From: SAR116 cluster bacterium AG-447-C21
GTDB lineage: Bacteria; Pseudomonadota; Alphaproteobacteria; Thalassobaculales; Thalassobaculaceae
Reading direction: 5' to 3'
DNA: 64,000 nucleotides
Assembly (NCBI GenBank): GCA_003212315.1
Contig: QCQB01000003.1
Span: 1-64,000 of the forward strand
Part shown: positions 17,013-27,259 of the stretch, in pieces
Position numbering within the stretch: position 1 is the stretch's first letter
How the letters are laid out: every line of letters starts with the position of its first letter
Program-made: the position numbers and the translations under genes
Notes under the pieces: generated by a model
Databases searched by the model: none
The model's input: the letters and a program-made list of their open reading frames with translations, nothing else
What the model was told of the DNA's origin: nothing

Positions 17013-18860
17013 ATGAATTTCGCCCCTGAATTTTTGGATGAGATAAGATCGCGGATTCGCGTTTCTGAAATAGTTGGGAAGCGAATTAAATTACTTAAGC
17101 GGGGCAATGAATTTTTGGCCGTTTGTCCATTTCATAACGATACTAAGCCATCTTTATCAATAGTAGACGAAAAGAATTTTTATCATTGTTTCTCATGTGG
17201 AGCACATGGAGATATTATTAAATTTACGATGGAAACAGAAGGTTTAAATTTCCCAGAAACTATTGAAAAGCTTGCTGCAATAGCCGGTCTGGAAATGCCC
17301 TCACAAACGCCTGAAATGCGCTTGCGGGAAAAACGTCGAAAAACCTTAAAGGACGTCAACGAGGAAGCATGTAGATTTTATGAAAAACTGCTTTGGAGTA
17401 CTGCGGGACAGGATGGTCTTTTCTATCTCAAAAATAGGGGTCTCTCCGACAATGTGATAAAGAAATACCGGCTTGGATTTAGTTTAGGAGGAAGACATAG
17501 CCTAAAAGGTGCTATGAGCCAAAAAGGTATTGACCTTGGTCTATTAACTGAAGCCGGTTTAGTTCGTGTCTCGGAGCAAAATGGAGATCACTACGACTAC
17601 TTCCGTAACCGGGTAATGTTTCCAATAAGTGATAGAAGAGGCCAGGTGATAGCATTTGGAGCTAGAACAATTGGTGAAAGTCAGCCCAAATATCTTAACT
17701 CTCCTGAAACACCTCTATTTCAGAAGGGTCGAATTTTATATGGAATAAGTCAGGCTAGAGAAAGTTCATCCCGACAAAAGGAAATAATTGTAACAGAAGG
17801 TTACATGGATGTAATTGCCCTCGCCGAAGCGGGCATTACAAATGCTGTGGCACCTTTGGGAACGGCCCTTACAGAGGATCAAATAAATGAATTATGGAGA
17901 CTCGGTAAAGAACCATTTATTTGTTTTGACGGCGACGAAGCCGGCTTACAAGCCGCAGTGAGGGCGGCTGATAGAGCCCTGCCGATTTTAAAACCGGGCC
18001 ATTCGTTGTGTTTTTCAATGTTACCTCCCGGGGAAGATCCAGATGATTTGATAAAAAGATTGGGAATAGAGGCTTTTAAAGATGTGTTAACACGCTCCGT
18101 TAGCTTAGCAGGTTTTATATGGGACCAAGAATTTAGAAAACGTCAGACCAATACGCCAGAACGATTAGCAGACTTCTTCAAACGAATTCGGGGTAAGGTT
18201 AAAGAGATATCAGACCGGGGAGTTCAAGAGGCCTATAGAGATAGTATAGAACAAAAAATTAGACAATTAAGAGAACATTTGAACGGATTTAAAAAAACAA
18301 AATGGGGAAACAAGAGTAATTATGGCAGTAAGAAATGGAATAGACTGGATCCATTTGATGCTGGATCTTCAAAGATAAACACATCAAATGTTATGGCTAC
18401 ACGGCAGAAGCAGATAATTTTGGCTGCTTTCATAAATCACCCTGGGCTTATTGAGGATTTTGGGGAAGCATTAGGTTATTTAGATTTCGTCGATCCGTTT
18501 CTTGACAAACTCCGTCTAGACATCCTAGACATCACAACAATGGAACAAGGTCTTGAAGTGAGTGAGATACAGAACCATCTTATCGGACGGGGGTACGATA
18601 AAGAGGTTGGAGGAATTCTGAACTCTCGTGTACTACGGCACGCTGCATTTGCCCGTAGTAATGCTTCGGAGGCGCTGGCTAAATCAGGTGTCCGAGAACT
18701 TTTGTCTAGGATTGGCAAATATCAACTCGAGGAACAACTTTCCGCAGCACAAAAAGTTGTAGAGCAGGACTTCAATGAAATTAATTGGAATAGGTTAACT
18801 TCATTGAGAGCTGCGCTGGTGGCAGTTAATGATAGCTCAAACGTAGAAGATGTTCTTTGA
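17013..18860 (+). CDS. dnaG: DNA primase
   Basis: A 615-residue primase that makes RNA primers at the replication fork. The N-terminal zinc domain is CPFHNDTKPSLSI followed by YHCFSCGAHGD. The Toprim centre has the TEGYMDVIAL glutamate motif and FDGDEAG. A C-terminal region of about 150 residues is the expected helicase-binding part. It is followed by rpoD after 45 bp, a conserved dnaG-rpoD pairing. Confidence 0.97.
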   Translation: MNFAPEFLDEIRSRIRVSEIVGKRIKLLKRGNEFLAVCPFHNDTKPSLSIVDEKNFYHCFSCGAHGDIIKFTMETEGLNFPETIEKLAAIAGLEMPSQTPEMRLREKRRKTLKDVNEEACRFYEKLLWSTAGQDGLFYLKNRGLSDNVIKKYRLGFSLGGRHSLKGAMSQKGIDLGLLTEAGLVRVSEQNGDHYDYFRNRVMFPISDRRGQVIAFGARTIGESQPKYLNSPETPLFQKGRILYGISQARESSSRQKEIIVTEGYMDVIALAEAGITNAVAPLGTALTEDQINELWRLGKEPFICFDGDEAGLQAAVRAADRALPILKPGHSLCFSMLPPGEDPDDLIKRLGIEAFKDVLTRSVSLAGFIWDQEFRKRQTNTPERLADFFKRIRGKVKEISDRGVQEAYRDSIEQKIRQLREHLNGFKKTKWGNKSNYGSKKWNRLDPFDAGSSKINTSNVMATRQKQIILAAFINHPGLIEDFGEALGYLDFVDPFLDKLRLDILDITTMEQGLEVSEIQNHLIGRGYDKEVGGILNSRVLRHAAFARSNASEALAKSGVRELLSRIGKYQLEEQLSAAQKVVEQDFNEINWNRLTSLRAALVAVNDSSNVEDVL

Positions 18861-18905
18861 TGTTTCTTAAAAAAGCGGTTAAAATACTAACGGCGAGCAA
18901 TATGG

Positions 18906-20876
18906 ATGGGAAGTATGGCAAAAACAGCGCTGGCAACCACTGATCAAGATAATAGGCAGACCGAGGAAGGTAGTTCAGATGGTCCTTTAATGGATACAAC
19001 TAATCTTGCCGTGAAAAACCTTATAAAAAAGGGCAAAGAACGAGGGTTTTTGACCCATGATGAGGTTAACTCTGCCCTGCCACCTATACAATTCACTTCA
19101 GAACAAATTGAAGACGTGATGTCATCACTAAGTGAGATGGGTGTTAACGTTATTGAAAATGAGGAATCGGAAGATACCAACACTGTTCAGAAAGATGAAC
19201 AGGATGGCGCTGTTCCAGGAAATGTAGCTGAAGATGATGTGGGACGAACGGATGACCCCGTCAGAATGTATCTACGTGAAATGGGTGGGGTCGAGTTATT
19301 GTCGCGGGAAGGCGAGATAGCGATAGCAAAGAGAATAGAAGCTGGTCGTGAATTGATGATTGGTGGAATAGCAGAAAGTCCCCTTACAATTAAGGCTGTA
19401 GTGCAGTGGCGAGATATGCTTAAGGCGGAAGAGGTGCTTCTTCGTGATGTGATCGACCTTGACTCGACGTATGCGGCCACTCCTGAGGCGCAAGCATTGG
19501 CTGCGAAGTCTGCAGCTGCGGCTTCAAATGCTGCTGCAAGGTTGAGTGATGGTACGGTCGAGGATGCCTCCGATGAAGAAGAGGAAGAGGAAGATTTAGA
19601 AGAGAATAATATGTCTTTAGCAGCCCTGGAAGCTTCATTGATGCCTCAGGTTATGGAAAACCTTGATGCTATAAAAATAGTTTTTGGTAAACTTCAAAAG
19701 GTTCAAGACAGGCGGCTATCAAGAATGTTTAAGGGGGAAGCACTGACGGCTCAAAGTGAGCAGCGTTACGCCAAACTTAAGGATGAGTTGGTAGAGCTGA
19801 TGGATGGCGTGCGACTAAATAATAGTAGACTAGAAGCTCTACTAGAGCAGCTTTATAAACTGAATAAACATTTGGTTAACTTGGATATGAACTTAATGAA
19901 ATCAGCGGAGAAATACAAAGTTAAACGCAAAGATTTTATGATCCAGCATTTCGGTAGGGAGATGGAGCCAAATTGGTTGGAGATGGTGTCGGCCCTTCCT
20001 GGTGGTAATTGGAAGAGGTTCGCAGAATCAAAAGCTGATGAAATATTAACTACACGAGAAAGTTTGATAGCAATATCAGAAAACTCTGGTCTGCCAATTA
20101 GTGAATTTCGTCGTGTTGTTAAGACTGTTCAAAAAGGTGAACGGGAGGCAGGCCGTGCAAAAAAAGAAATGGTAGAAGCTAATCTTAGACTCGTTATTTC
20201 CATAGCTAAAAAGTATACAAATCGCGGCCTGCAATTCTTAGACTTAATTCAAGAAGGTAATATTGGCCTTATGAAGGCAGTTGATAAATTTGAATATCGC
20301 AGAGGATATAAATTCTCAACTTATGCTACATGGTGGATCCGGCAGGCGATTACGAGATCCATTGCTGATCAGGCTAGAACTATACGTATTCCTGTTCACA
20401 TGATTGAGACTATAAATAAGTTAGTTAGAACTTCGCGTCAGATGTTGCATGAAATTGGTCGTGAACCTACGCCTGAAGAATTAGCAGAAAAATTAGTGAT
20501 GCCTTTAGATAAGGTAAGAAAGGTCCTTAAGATTGCCAAGGAGCCCATCAGTTTGGAAACACCAATAGGTGATGAGGAAGATAGTCATTTAGGTGATTTC
20601 ATTGAGGATAAAAATGCGGTTCAACCACTTGATGCTGCTATCCAAGCCAATTTAAGGGAGACTACAACCCGTGTTCTTGCCAGTTTGACCGCAAGAGAGG
20701 AGCGGGTTCTTCGAATGCGCTTTGGAATAGGTATGAATACCGATCATACATTGGAAGAAGTAGGACAGCAATTTTCTGTAACACGCGAGCGCATAAGGCA
20801 AATCGAGGCAAAAGCTCTCAGAAAACTCAAACATCCATCACGTTCAAGAAAATTAAGAAGCTTTCTTGATTACTAA
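18906..20876 (+). CDS. rpoD: RNA polymerase primary sigma factor (sigma-70)
   Basis: A 656-residue housekeeping sigma factor. Region 1.1 is near the start, and [12 protein letters not shown] marks region 1.2. A non-conserved insert with an acidic run ([11 protein letters not shown]) follows. Region 2 has [17 protein letters not shown], which contacts the -10 element, and region 4.2 has [17 protein letters not shown], which contacts the -35 element. Its ATG at 18906 has a second in-frame ATG nine bases on, with GATGGGA before it. Either could be used. Confidence 0.97.
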   Translation: MGSMAKTALATTDQDNRQTEEGSSDGPLMDTTNLAVKNLIKKGKERGFLTHDEVNSALPPIQFTSEQIEDVMSSLSEMGVNVIENEESEDTNTVQKDEQDGAVPGNVAEDDVGRTDDPVRMYLREMGGVELLSREGEIAIAKRIEAGRELMIGGIAESPLTIKAVVQWRDMLKAEEVLLRDVIDLDSTYAATPEAQALAAKSAAAASNAAARLSDGTVEDASDEEEEEEDLEENNMSLAALEASLMPQVMENLDAIKIVFGKLQKVQDRRLSRMFKGEALTAQSEQRYAKLKDELVELMDGVRLNNSRLEALLEQLYKLNKHLVNLDMNLMKSAEKYKVKRKDFMIQHFGREMEPNWLEMVSALPGGNWKRFAESKADEILTTRESLIAISENSGLPISEFRRVVKTVQKGEREAGRAKKEMVEANLRLVISIAKKYTNRGLQFLDLIQEGNIGLMKAVDKFEYRRGYKFSTYATWWIRQAITRSIADQARTIRIPVHMIETINKLVRTSRQMLHEIGREPTPEELAEKLVMPLDKVRKVLKIAKEPISLETPIGDEEDSHLGDFIEDKNAVQPLDAAIQANLRETTTRVLASLTAREERVLRMRFGIGMNTDHTLEEVGQQFSVTRERIRQIEAKALRKLKHPSRSRKLRSFLDY

Positions 20877-20901
20877 TTAAGGGATGGTATTGATCGCGTG
20901 T

Positions 20902-22062
20902 TTATGAGCTGAATGACTGATGATCCAAAATATATTCTTTTAAATTTTTCAGAGGGTTTTCAGTGCCAATACCTGGCTTTGTACCAAGTAAAAGATGCGA
21001 ATCTTCCAGATCTTGAAGATGCTCAGTAATCACTGTTCTGAGGGGGTTTGGATTACTGTCAACTTCTAATAAGCCCTTTCCCCCAGCTGCTGACAGCACG
21101 TGTGCGGAATGCAATAAACCAATACCGCCAGATAACCAGTGAGGACAATAGACTTTCCCCGCCGCGATAGCTTTTTTTGCTATGTCAAAGCATCCATCGA
21201 CGCCGCCCCACTTGCCTATGTCAGGTTGAATATAGTCAAGCCATCCAAAAGCCTCTGTGAGCAACCGATCGGATAATAAATTTTCTCCCCCAGCTAATGG
21301 AATAGAACAAGCGGCCTTAAATTTTTCCCATTCAGAGGAGTTGGCTGTTGCGATAAATGGTTCCTCGAACCAATCTACACCATTATCAACTAACATCTCT
21401 ATTTGATCGGCTGCCGAACCAGGACTGAAACCTTGATTCGCATCTACAAAGAGTTTTTCACCAGTTGTCATTTTAGAACGAATTGCTTTTAAATTCCGTT
21501 CGTCTACCTCCTTTCCAAAACCTATTTTCAATTTGAAAGCCCTAAAACCTTCATCTCTTGTTCTATCTATTACCTCGATACAATCATTCGGGTTTAAGCC
21601 GCTCGCGTAAGCTGGTATTTTAGCTGCTGCGTTTTTGTTTAATAGCAGTCGCAGTGGAAGCCCTGCTCTACGAGCCCGAAGATCCCAAAGAGCCTGATTG
21701 ACAGCAGCAATTATAGAATTGATTGGTCCAATTTCTCCAGCCTGTACGCACAAGATATTCAGTCTTTTTTGTAATTGAATGGTGAATATCTTAGGATGTT
21801 CTATCTCTGCGTTTAATAAATATTGGGGTAGGACCCAAGCAGCTAATTTTGCTCGATAGTCTGCTGTCATTATTGGAAAATTACTCCAAACCTCGCCCCA
21901 TCCGCAGATCCCATCGTGATCTTCAATACAAATGAACACAGTGCGACGACTCGGCATGCTCCCAAAAGATGTCACTACAGGGTCCGGTATTTTTGCACAA
22001 CAAGCGTAAATATTAATTTTGTTTACAGTAAAGTTTATATCCATTCCGTTTCTCAATTCCAT
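20902..22062 (-). CDS. Enolase-superfamily (mandelate racemase/muconate lactonizing) enzyme
   Basis: A 386-residue barrel enzyme that abstracts a proton next to a carboxylate, as in sugar-acid dehydratases or racemases. Seen are the KLKIG lysine motif near residue 185, and metal ligands in VDANQ, WFEEP and AGGEN. A later YIQPDIGKWGG and CPHWLSGGIG histidine region complete the active site. The substrate is unknown. It is convergent with rpoD, with a 25-bp gap between the stops, and divergent from an SDR, which hints at a sugar-acid pathway. An internal ATG at 22044 (MDINFTVNK) has a better ribosome-like GAGAAACGG before it. Confidence 0.88.
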   Translation of the reverse strand: MELRNGMDINFTVNKINIYACCAKIPDPVVTSFGSMPSRRTVFICIEDHDGICGWGEVWSNFPIMTADYRAKLAAWVLPQYLLNAEIEHPKIFTIQLQKRLNILCVQAGEIGPINSIIAAVNQALWDLRARRAGLPLRLLLNKNAAAKIPAYASGLNPNDCIEVIDRTRDEGFRAFKLKIGFGKEVDERNLKAIRSKMTTGEKLFVDANQGFSPGSAADQIEMLVDNGVDWFEEPFIATANSSEWEKFKAACSIPLAGGENLLSDRLLTEAFGWLDYIQPDIGKWGGVDGCFDIAKKAIAAGKVYCPHWLSGGIGLLHSAHVLSAAGGKGLLEVDSNPNPLRTVITEHLQDLEDSHLLLGTKPGIGTENPLKNLKEYILDHQSFSS

Positions 22063-22210
22063 ATTAACTTTGCGCTTAGAAATTTATTGTCTGATGAAGT
22101 TAATCCATATTGGAAAAGAACAATTTATGAATTCGCTTTTTGCCTTTTATTTATAGTTCTAAAATAAAGCTCGAATGCAAAAATATCGGCTCCAGTTTTG
22201 GAAACGTAAA

Positions 22211-22223
22211 GGCAAAATTTGCC
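22211..22223. promoter_or_regulatory. Perfect 13-bp palindrome in divergent promoter region
   Basis: GGCAAAATTTGCC reads the same on both strands around a single central base. It sits between the divergent enolase-superfamily and SDR genes. It could be an operator for a shared regulator, but no regulator gene is adjacent. Inference only. Confidence 0.35.
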
Positions 22224-22298
22224 GAAAAATAATACCCTGATTATAGTTTAGCTCAAAAATATATCATTGAGAAACACCTTTGATGAATGGGGTATAAT

Positions 22299-23045
22299 AT
22301 GAAAATCCAAGAAAGTGATCTCGATCTGAAGGGTAAACGCGTATTAATTACAGGGGCCGCCAGTGGTATTGGTGCAGCAATGGCAAAGACTTTCTTTGAG
22401 CACAATGCAACAACTATTTTGGCAGATAGAGACTCCATACAATTAGAGAGAATTGCCAAGGAAGTGTCGGGCTCTGAAACTATCGTTTTTGACCAAGGTG
22501 AAAAAGCATCTATCGAAAATATGTGCTCTGAAGCACAAAATTCAGATATTCTTTTAAATAATGCAGGAATACTTTGGGCGGGTCCATTTGATGAGATGCC
22601 TTCAGATGAAATTACAAAAATAGTGAATGTCAATTTGCTTGGCCCAATGCAAATAGCTCACAATATTGGAAAACAAATGTTGAAGCGAGGCTCAGGTATA
22701 ATTGTCAATACATCTTCGCAATTAGCGTTTCATGGGGCGGCCGAACGTGCTGTTTATGCCAGTACAAAAGCGGGAATTGCACAATTCACCAAATCGCTGG
22801 CTGCCGAATGGGCGCCTAAAGGAGTTCGAGTAGTGGCTATTGCTCCTGGCCGAACTTTGACAAATATAAATTTAGGGCTCTTAAATTCCGAAGAAAAGCG
22901 ACGGACAGCACTTAAAGATATCCCAGCAGGAAGATTGGCCGAAGCTCATGAGATGGCTCGACTTGCTTTGCTTCTTTCATCGGATGTTTTGAGTTATGTA
23001 GTGGGCGAAACTGTTATTTCAGATGGTGGATATGTTCTTCTTTAA
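22299..23045 (+). CDS. Short-chain dehydrogenase/reductase
   Basis: A 248-residue NAD(P)-dependent SDR. The Rossmann glycine motif is TGAASGIGAAM, with NNAG near residue 90. The catalytic Ser is in NTSS, and the Tyr and Lys are in YASTKAG. The C-terminal SDGGYVLL is typical. I chose the ATG at 22299, which has GGGG nine bases upstream, over the ATG at 22287. It is divergent from the enolase-superfamily gene and may oxidise a related hydroxy acid or polyol. The substrate is not predictable. Confidence 0.9.
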   Translation: MKIQESDLDLKGKRVLITGAASGIGAAMAKTFFEHNATTILADRDSIQLERIAKEVSGSETIVFDQGEKASIENMCSEAQNSDILLNNAGILWAGPFDEMPSDEITKIVNVNLLGPMQIAHNIGKQMLKRGSGIIVNTSSQLAFHGAAERAVYASTKAGIAQFTKSLAAEWAPKGVRVVAIAPGRTLTNINLGLLNSEEKRRTALKDIPAGRLAEAHEMARLALLLSSDVLSYVVGETVISDGGYVLL

Positions 23046-23076
23046 GCTCTTTTGTTTGCAACGAGCCCTGCCTTGC

Positions 23077-23628
23077 TCAAGCATTCGAAAATTGATATTT
23101 GGTTTTTAGCACCATCCTCTCAATAGAAGCGGTGTTATTGAATTGTTTGACTTCATCAAATGGGACAAATCGTACCTTATATGATTCATCGTTGCCCGGT
23201 AAATTAATTTCAGGTACCTGAAAAATATATCTAATGTCATAATGCGTGTGTGCTGGTTCAGTGCCGCGTTTTGGAATTTCATGAACGTCTATATCAAATA
23301 TTAAATTAGTGACTGGTATGAATATGGATAGGTCAAGTCCTGTTTCCTCGGATGCCTCATCAAGAGCTACTTGAAATAAATTTCCGTTACCATCCGCGTG
23401 GCCACCCGGTTGTAACCATCGATTAAGCTTTTTATGGTGAATTAGAACTGTTGATCTACGGTCTGGTGCCACCAACCATGCTGAACCAGTAAAATGTCCA
23501 GGTAGACAACTTCTTTCTAGGCTGTTGGGATGGGACTCGATAAATCTCAAGGTCTGACGTTTCGCAATCTCTTCGGTATGATCAAACGATTTATGTGCAT
23601 TAATTCGTTGGTATATTTCTGTTAGCAT
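23077..23628 (-). CDS. NUDIX hydrolase
   Basis: A 183-residue NUDIX protein that should cleave a nucleoside diphosphate linked to another group. The box reads PGGHADGNGNLFQV then ALDEASEETGL. The metal-binding EE pair is present, but the first canonical Glu (GE in the usual consensus) is Gly and the Arg of RE is Asp. It therefore may have reduced or altered activity. It is convergent with the SDR gene (stop codons 31 bp apart) and lies downstream of an EamA transporter on the same strand. Substrate unknown. Confidence 0.85.
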   Translation of the reverse strand: MLTEIYQRINAHKSFDHTEEIAKRQTLRFIESHPNSLERSCLPGHFTGSAWLVAPDRRSTVLIHHKKLNRWLQPGGHADGNGNLFQVALDEASEETGLDLSIFIPVTNLIFDIDVHEIPKRGTEPAHTHYDIRYIFQVPEINLPGNDESYKVRFVPFDEVKQFNNTASIERMVLKTKYQFSNA

Positions 23629-23715
23629 TCAGTTTTTTCGGGATAAATGTTAGCTCTACCCGTCATCCAATTTATTGTGAAAGCGTTTGGTTTCAATATT
23701 TAGTCTTTCCAAGTC

Positions 23716-24627
23716 TTACTCACAATTCCCGTTCTTTCTCTGTTCCCGACTAAATGTATAACACCCAGAACTTACGATAATGAAGATCCCCAGCCAAGCT
23801 AAGGCATCAGGAAAATCGTCAAAAAGCCAAAGCCCGTAGAATGTAGCGGCTACAATTTCAAGATACTGAAATGGAGCCAATGTGCTTGCTTCAATATACT
23901 TTATCGCAAAAGCAATCATAAAGTGACCAACAGTGGCGATGAGCCCAAGCAACAAAAGTAATAGACACTGATCTTGACTTGGCATAGTGACTTTTAAAAC
24001 AGGAAATTCCAAAAAATAACCTAAAGCTAACACAATACTCATGAATAATAAGCCAGAGAAACCAGAACTAAATTGCATTGCCGTTGGGTTTATCGTGTGG
24101 GCTAATTTGCGTGTAAGAATAATATAAAAAGCAAAACACAAGGCGGCAGCAAATGGAAGAATTGCGAATAAGCCAAATATTTTATAACTCGGTTGTACTA
24201 CTATCAATGCTCCGGAAAATCCAATTATTGTGGCAGATAACCTTCTCCATCCAATTTTTTCTCCCAAAAAAATTGTTGAAAGCAGCGCAACAATGAGCGG
24301 TTCGATGAAAAATATAGAGATAACCTCGGCAAGTGGCATCAGTTTTACAGCAGCAAATATCAGTACGGTTGTAGCAGCTATTAAGATACCACGCAGAGCT
24401 TGTGGGAAGAGGGAGTGGATTTTTTCAAGACGCATTGTATTCAAAAAAAATGGCAACATGATTAGAGTTTGGATTAGAAACCTCGTCCATGCAATTTGTC
24501 CCGCGGAGATATCGGTGGACATAAATTTTGCAATGGCATCTATGGCAGGTAAAACAAGGAATGCTATCACCACTAGGCTTATGGCAGTGTGATGGGTGGA
24601 AAATTTCAAGCTGTTAAAATAGGACAT
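23716..24627 (-). CDS. EamA/DMT-family transporter
   Basis: About 300 residues with roughly ten hydrophobic helices in two similar halves, each an EamA repeat, as in RhaT/YdcZ-type drug and metabolite exporters. The first half has AWTRFLIQTLIMLP and the second has ASTLAPFQYLEIV. I place the start at ATG 24627 (MSYFNSLKF), because the longer frame to 24714 adds a poorly hydrophobic, non-family 29 residues. The transported compound is unknown. Confidence 0.85.
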   Translation of the reverse strand: MSYFNSLKFSTHHTAISLVVIAFLVLPAIDAIAKFMSTDISAGQIAWTRFLIQTLIMLPFFLNTMRLEKIHSLFPQALRGILIAATTVLIFAAVKLMPLAEVISIFFIEPLIVALLSTIFLGEKIGWRRLSATIIGFSGALIVVQPSYKIFGLFAILPFAAALCFAFYIILTRKLAHTINPTAMQFSSGFSGLLFMSIVLALGYFLEFPVLKVTMPSQDQCLLLLLLGLIATVGHFMIAFAIKYIEASTLAPFQYLEIVAATFYGLWLFDDFPDALAWLGIFIIVSSGCYTFSREQRKNGNCE

Positions 24628-24763
24628 AAGGAGAATTTTGACGATTATATTAGAATTAAACAAGGTTCCTTGATGATTTATGTTCACTCTTGAATAGTTG
24701 ATATTTTGTATCAATACTTAGCCAAGTTATAAGTACGAGTTTAAATATATAAAAGGATCTAAA

Positions 24764-25225
24764 ATGACCGATCTATCTGTTTATTTATCAGGTGAGATTC
24801 ATAGCGATTGGCGGGAAGAGATTTACAAAGGTTCTAGTTCCGCGGGTTTATCCATTACATTCAACACACCGGTTACTGACCATGATAATAGCGATGATTG
24901 TGGCGTGACTATTCTAGGAGGTGAGGATAACCCTTTTTGGAAGGACCATAAAGGGGCCAAGCTCAATGCTATTCGAACAAAAACATTGATAGAGAGATCT
25001 GACGTGGTCGTGGTTCGTTTTGGTGATAAATACAAACAGTGGAATGCAGCTTTTGACGCCGGGTTTGCCGCAGCACTTGGTAAACCTTTGATAGTGATGC
25101 ATGATAAATCATTAACGCATCCGCTTAAAGAAGTAGATGCTGCTGCGTTAGCAGTCGCTGAAACGCCAGAACAAATTGTCGCGGTTTTGAACTATGTGAT
25201 AAACGGGGAGCTTAGTGTTAAATAA
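24764..25225 (+). CDS. YtoQ family protein (nucleoside deoxyribosyltransferase-like)
   Basis: A 153-residue protein beginning MTDLSVYLSGEIHSDWREEI and containing NTPVTDHDNSDD and NAAFDAGFAAALGKPLI, all typical of the YtoQ family. The fold is related to nucleoside 2-deoxyribosyltransferases, but the family's biological role is not established. It is a single-gene unit, divergent from the EamA gene. A ribosome-like AAAGGAT lies before the ATG. Confidence 0.88.
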   Translation: MTDLSVYLSGEIHSDWREEIYKGSSSAGLSITFNTPVTDHDNSDDCGVTILGGEDNPFWKDHKGAKLNAIRTKTLIERSDVVVVRFGDKYKQWNAAFDAGFAAALGKPLIVMHDKSLTHPLKEVDAAALAVAETPEQIVAVLNYVINGELSVK

Positions 25226-25241
25226 CACTCCACTGATAAGG

Positions 25242-26072
25242 TTAATCTTTTAAATCAATCCCGTGTGCTTGGTCTGCTATACTTGATAGTTTACTCATTA
25301 ACGGCGCTATGTCAGGTGAAAACTCTCGACGGTCGCAAAGATTATCAAAGTGCCGCATAGCATGCTCGAAGGACGCATTCAAAAGTTTTCGGTCATAGAT
25401 AAACGCAAGATTCAATTTGTTTAATTTTTCTATATGGGCACGCTCTCGGGATATCTGACAAATTTCGCATACAAAGCAAATATCAGCAATGCTTAGCTTA
25501 TTGTTTACTAGCCCATCACTACTATCTGACAGTGCCCGGTTCATGCCTGTCAGATAGTTATTTAATGCATCACTTGTCTCTTTGTGAACGACTTCGTTAC
25601 ATTTATTTTGAGATAAAGCGAGGAGGTAAACTTGACTCTGTCGGGCAAATATCAGTGATACATCCAAAAAACTATCGATCCGTGAAGACTCATAGGGATC
25701 TTCCCCATATAAATTACACTTCTCTTTTCCAGCCCTGGCAACAGCTCTGAGTATACTATTTGATTCGAATATTCCAGTTTCCCCAGATGGGTTAAAAGCT
25801 GCTGGAACAGTTCCAAAAGGATGTGCTCTCAAAAAGTTCTCGGTTTTATGCAGAGTTTTATTAAAACCAGTGTGAGATGGTTTTGCTACAACGTCGACCC
25901 TTTTTCTGTCGTTTTTAGATAGTTTGTGAGCTTCAAAATCCCATAGCCAATCAACCAGATTTTTTGGCTTGTCTCCTCTTATTTCTAAATCTATTCCGCA
26001 AATCCGAGCGGCAATTGTTGCTTTCATTATTCTAGGATTAGGTAGGTATGAAAAAATTCGCAATGCAGTCAT
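25242..26072 (-). CDS. Glutathione S-transferase family protein
   Basis: A 276-residue protein. The first 100 residues form a thioredoxin-like domain starting LRIFSYLPNPRIMKATIAAR, with a cis-proline-like VPAAF and ES in FESNSILR, which is the glutathione gamma-glutamyl site. An all-alpha C-terminal domain follows. The start resembles the GST domain of elongation factor 1B-gamma more than classic detoxifying GSTs. A charged insert (KLSKNDRKRVDVVAK) lengthens the N-domain. It is 2 bp downstream of the MFS gene and probably co-transcribed with it. Confidence 0.8.
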   Translation of the reverse strand: MTALRIFSYLPNPRIMKATIAARICGIDLEIRGDKPKNLVDWLWDFEAHKLSKNDRKRVDVVAKPSHTGFNKTLHKTENFLRAHPFGTVPAAFNPSGETGIFESNSILRAVARAGKEKCNLYGEDPYESSRIDSFLDVSLIFARQSQVYLLALSQNKCNEVVHKETSDALNNYLTGMNRALSDSSDGLVNNKLSIADICFVCEICQISRERAHIEKLNKLNLAFIYDRKLLNASFEHAMRHFDNLCDRREFSPDIAPLMSKLSSIADQAHGIDLKD

Positions 26073-26074
26073 GC

Positions 26075-27244
26075 TTAATGCCTCGGTTCAAGCTTTGGGG
26101 GTTGTTTGCTGAGTGTAGCACAAATCAATGCGGCGAATGCCATAGATGCACCACCAACCAGAAAAATAAAAGTATAGCTATTCGTCCTATTAAAAAGTTC
26201 TACCAAAAATACACCACCAATAACTTGAGCGGCCCCTACCGATAGGACCATATAACGCCATAAACTTATCATGGAAGATTCCCCGATTGCTTGTTGTGCT
26301 CTTCCCGCTACAATAGCTGCAGATCCGGGCTGAGAGCCAAAAATAAAGGAGGATAAAACTATTATGCTGAAGTCATCAAAATAAAAAGGCGCGATGGCCG
26401 CACTTGCCAATGCTGCAAATACGATGACGAGTGAAATGTTCAGGCCTATAAAATCTGCAATTCTACCCCAAAAAATTGTTCCAATGATTCCTCCGATACC
26501 AACCAGCATCCATTGGAATGCTCCTTGTTCAATTGATAGCTGCAACTCTCTAACAATGTAGTCGACCCAGTATATAGAATGGGGAATCAATCCTATTGAA
26601 AATAAACCTTGAACAATAATAAGTTTTTTTCCATCTAGACACAGTTTGGTCTCCCTCTTCGCATATCCGGTCTTCGATGTATCTAGAGGTGGAGCCTCGT
26701 GCCACGCCCAGCATCCAATACAAAATGCTATAACTCCAATAACGGCGCTGCATACCCAGCCCCAAATTATACCATGGGCTAGGAAAGTTGGTAAAATGGC
26801 AGAAGAAAAGAAAATCCCTAGTCCGACGCCCATGAATCCCATGGATGTTGCTAATGCTATTCGATGTTTAGGTGCAAACCGTGTCACATAGGCTATGCTC
26901 AATATCATTATAATCGCAACGATTATCCCAATAGTGAGACGCCAAAGCCCCAACCACAAAAAACCAAAAGGGAAAATACTTGCAATTAGGCAAATAATTG
27001 CAAGAAAAAGAGAGAATTTGATCAACCTGGCCTCATGAAAATGGCGACTAAGCCAGGGTGTAAATATCGCACCTATAACATATCCACCGAGATTTAAAGC
27101 TCCAATGTACCCAGCTTCTGATTCGCTTAGATAACCGACTTCAATCAATACAGGAACCATCGGCGTATAACTAAAGCGTCCAAGACCCATTCCAATAAGC
27201 AAGCCTACTTGTGCTCCAATAGAATATCTGAGCCAGAGTTGCAT
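26075..27244 (-). CDS. YbfB/YjiJ-type major facilitator superfamily transporter
   Basis: A 389-residue inner-membrane transporter with about twelve helices. The N-terminal GLLIGMGLGRFSYTPMVPVL and SEAGYIGALNLGGYVIGA are characteristic of the YbfB/YjiJ MFS group. The substrate is unknown. The downstream GST gene starts 2 bp after its stop, so the pair may deal with a conjugated or toxic compound, but that is inference. Confidence 0.88.
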   Translation of the reverse strand: MQLWLRYSIGAQVGLLIGMGLGRFSYTPMVPVLIEVGYLSESEAGYIGALNLGGYVIGAIFTPWLSRHFHEARLIKFSLFLAIICLIASIFPFGFLWLGLWRLTIGIIVAIIMILSIAYVTRFAPKHRIALATSMGFMGVGLGIFFSSAILPTFLAHGIIWGWVCSAVIGVIAFCIGCWAWHEAPPLDTSKTGYAKRETKLCLDGKKLIIVQGLFSIGLIPHSIYWVDYIVRELQLSIEQGAFQWMLVGIGGIIGTIFWGRIADFIGLNISLVIVFAALASAAIAPFYFDDFSIIVLSSFIFGSQPGSAAIVAGRAQQAIGESSMISLWRYMVLSVGAAQVIGGVFLVELFNRTNSYTFIFLVGGASMAFAALICATLSKQPPKLEPRH

Positions 27245-27259
27245 TCTACAATTTTTTGA

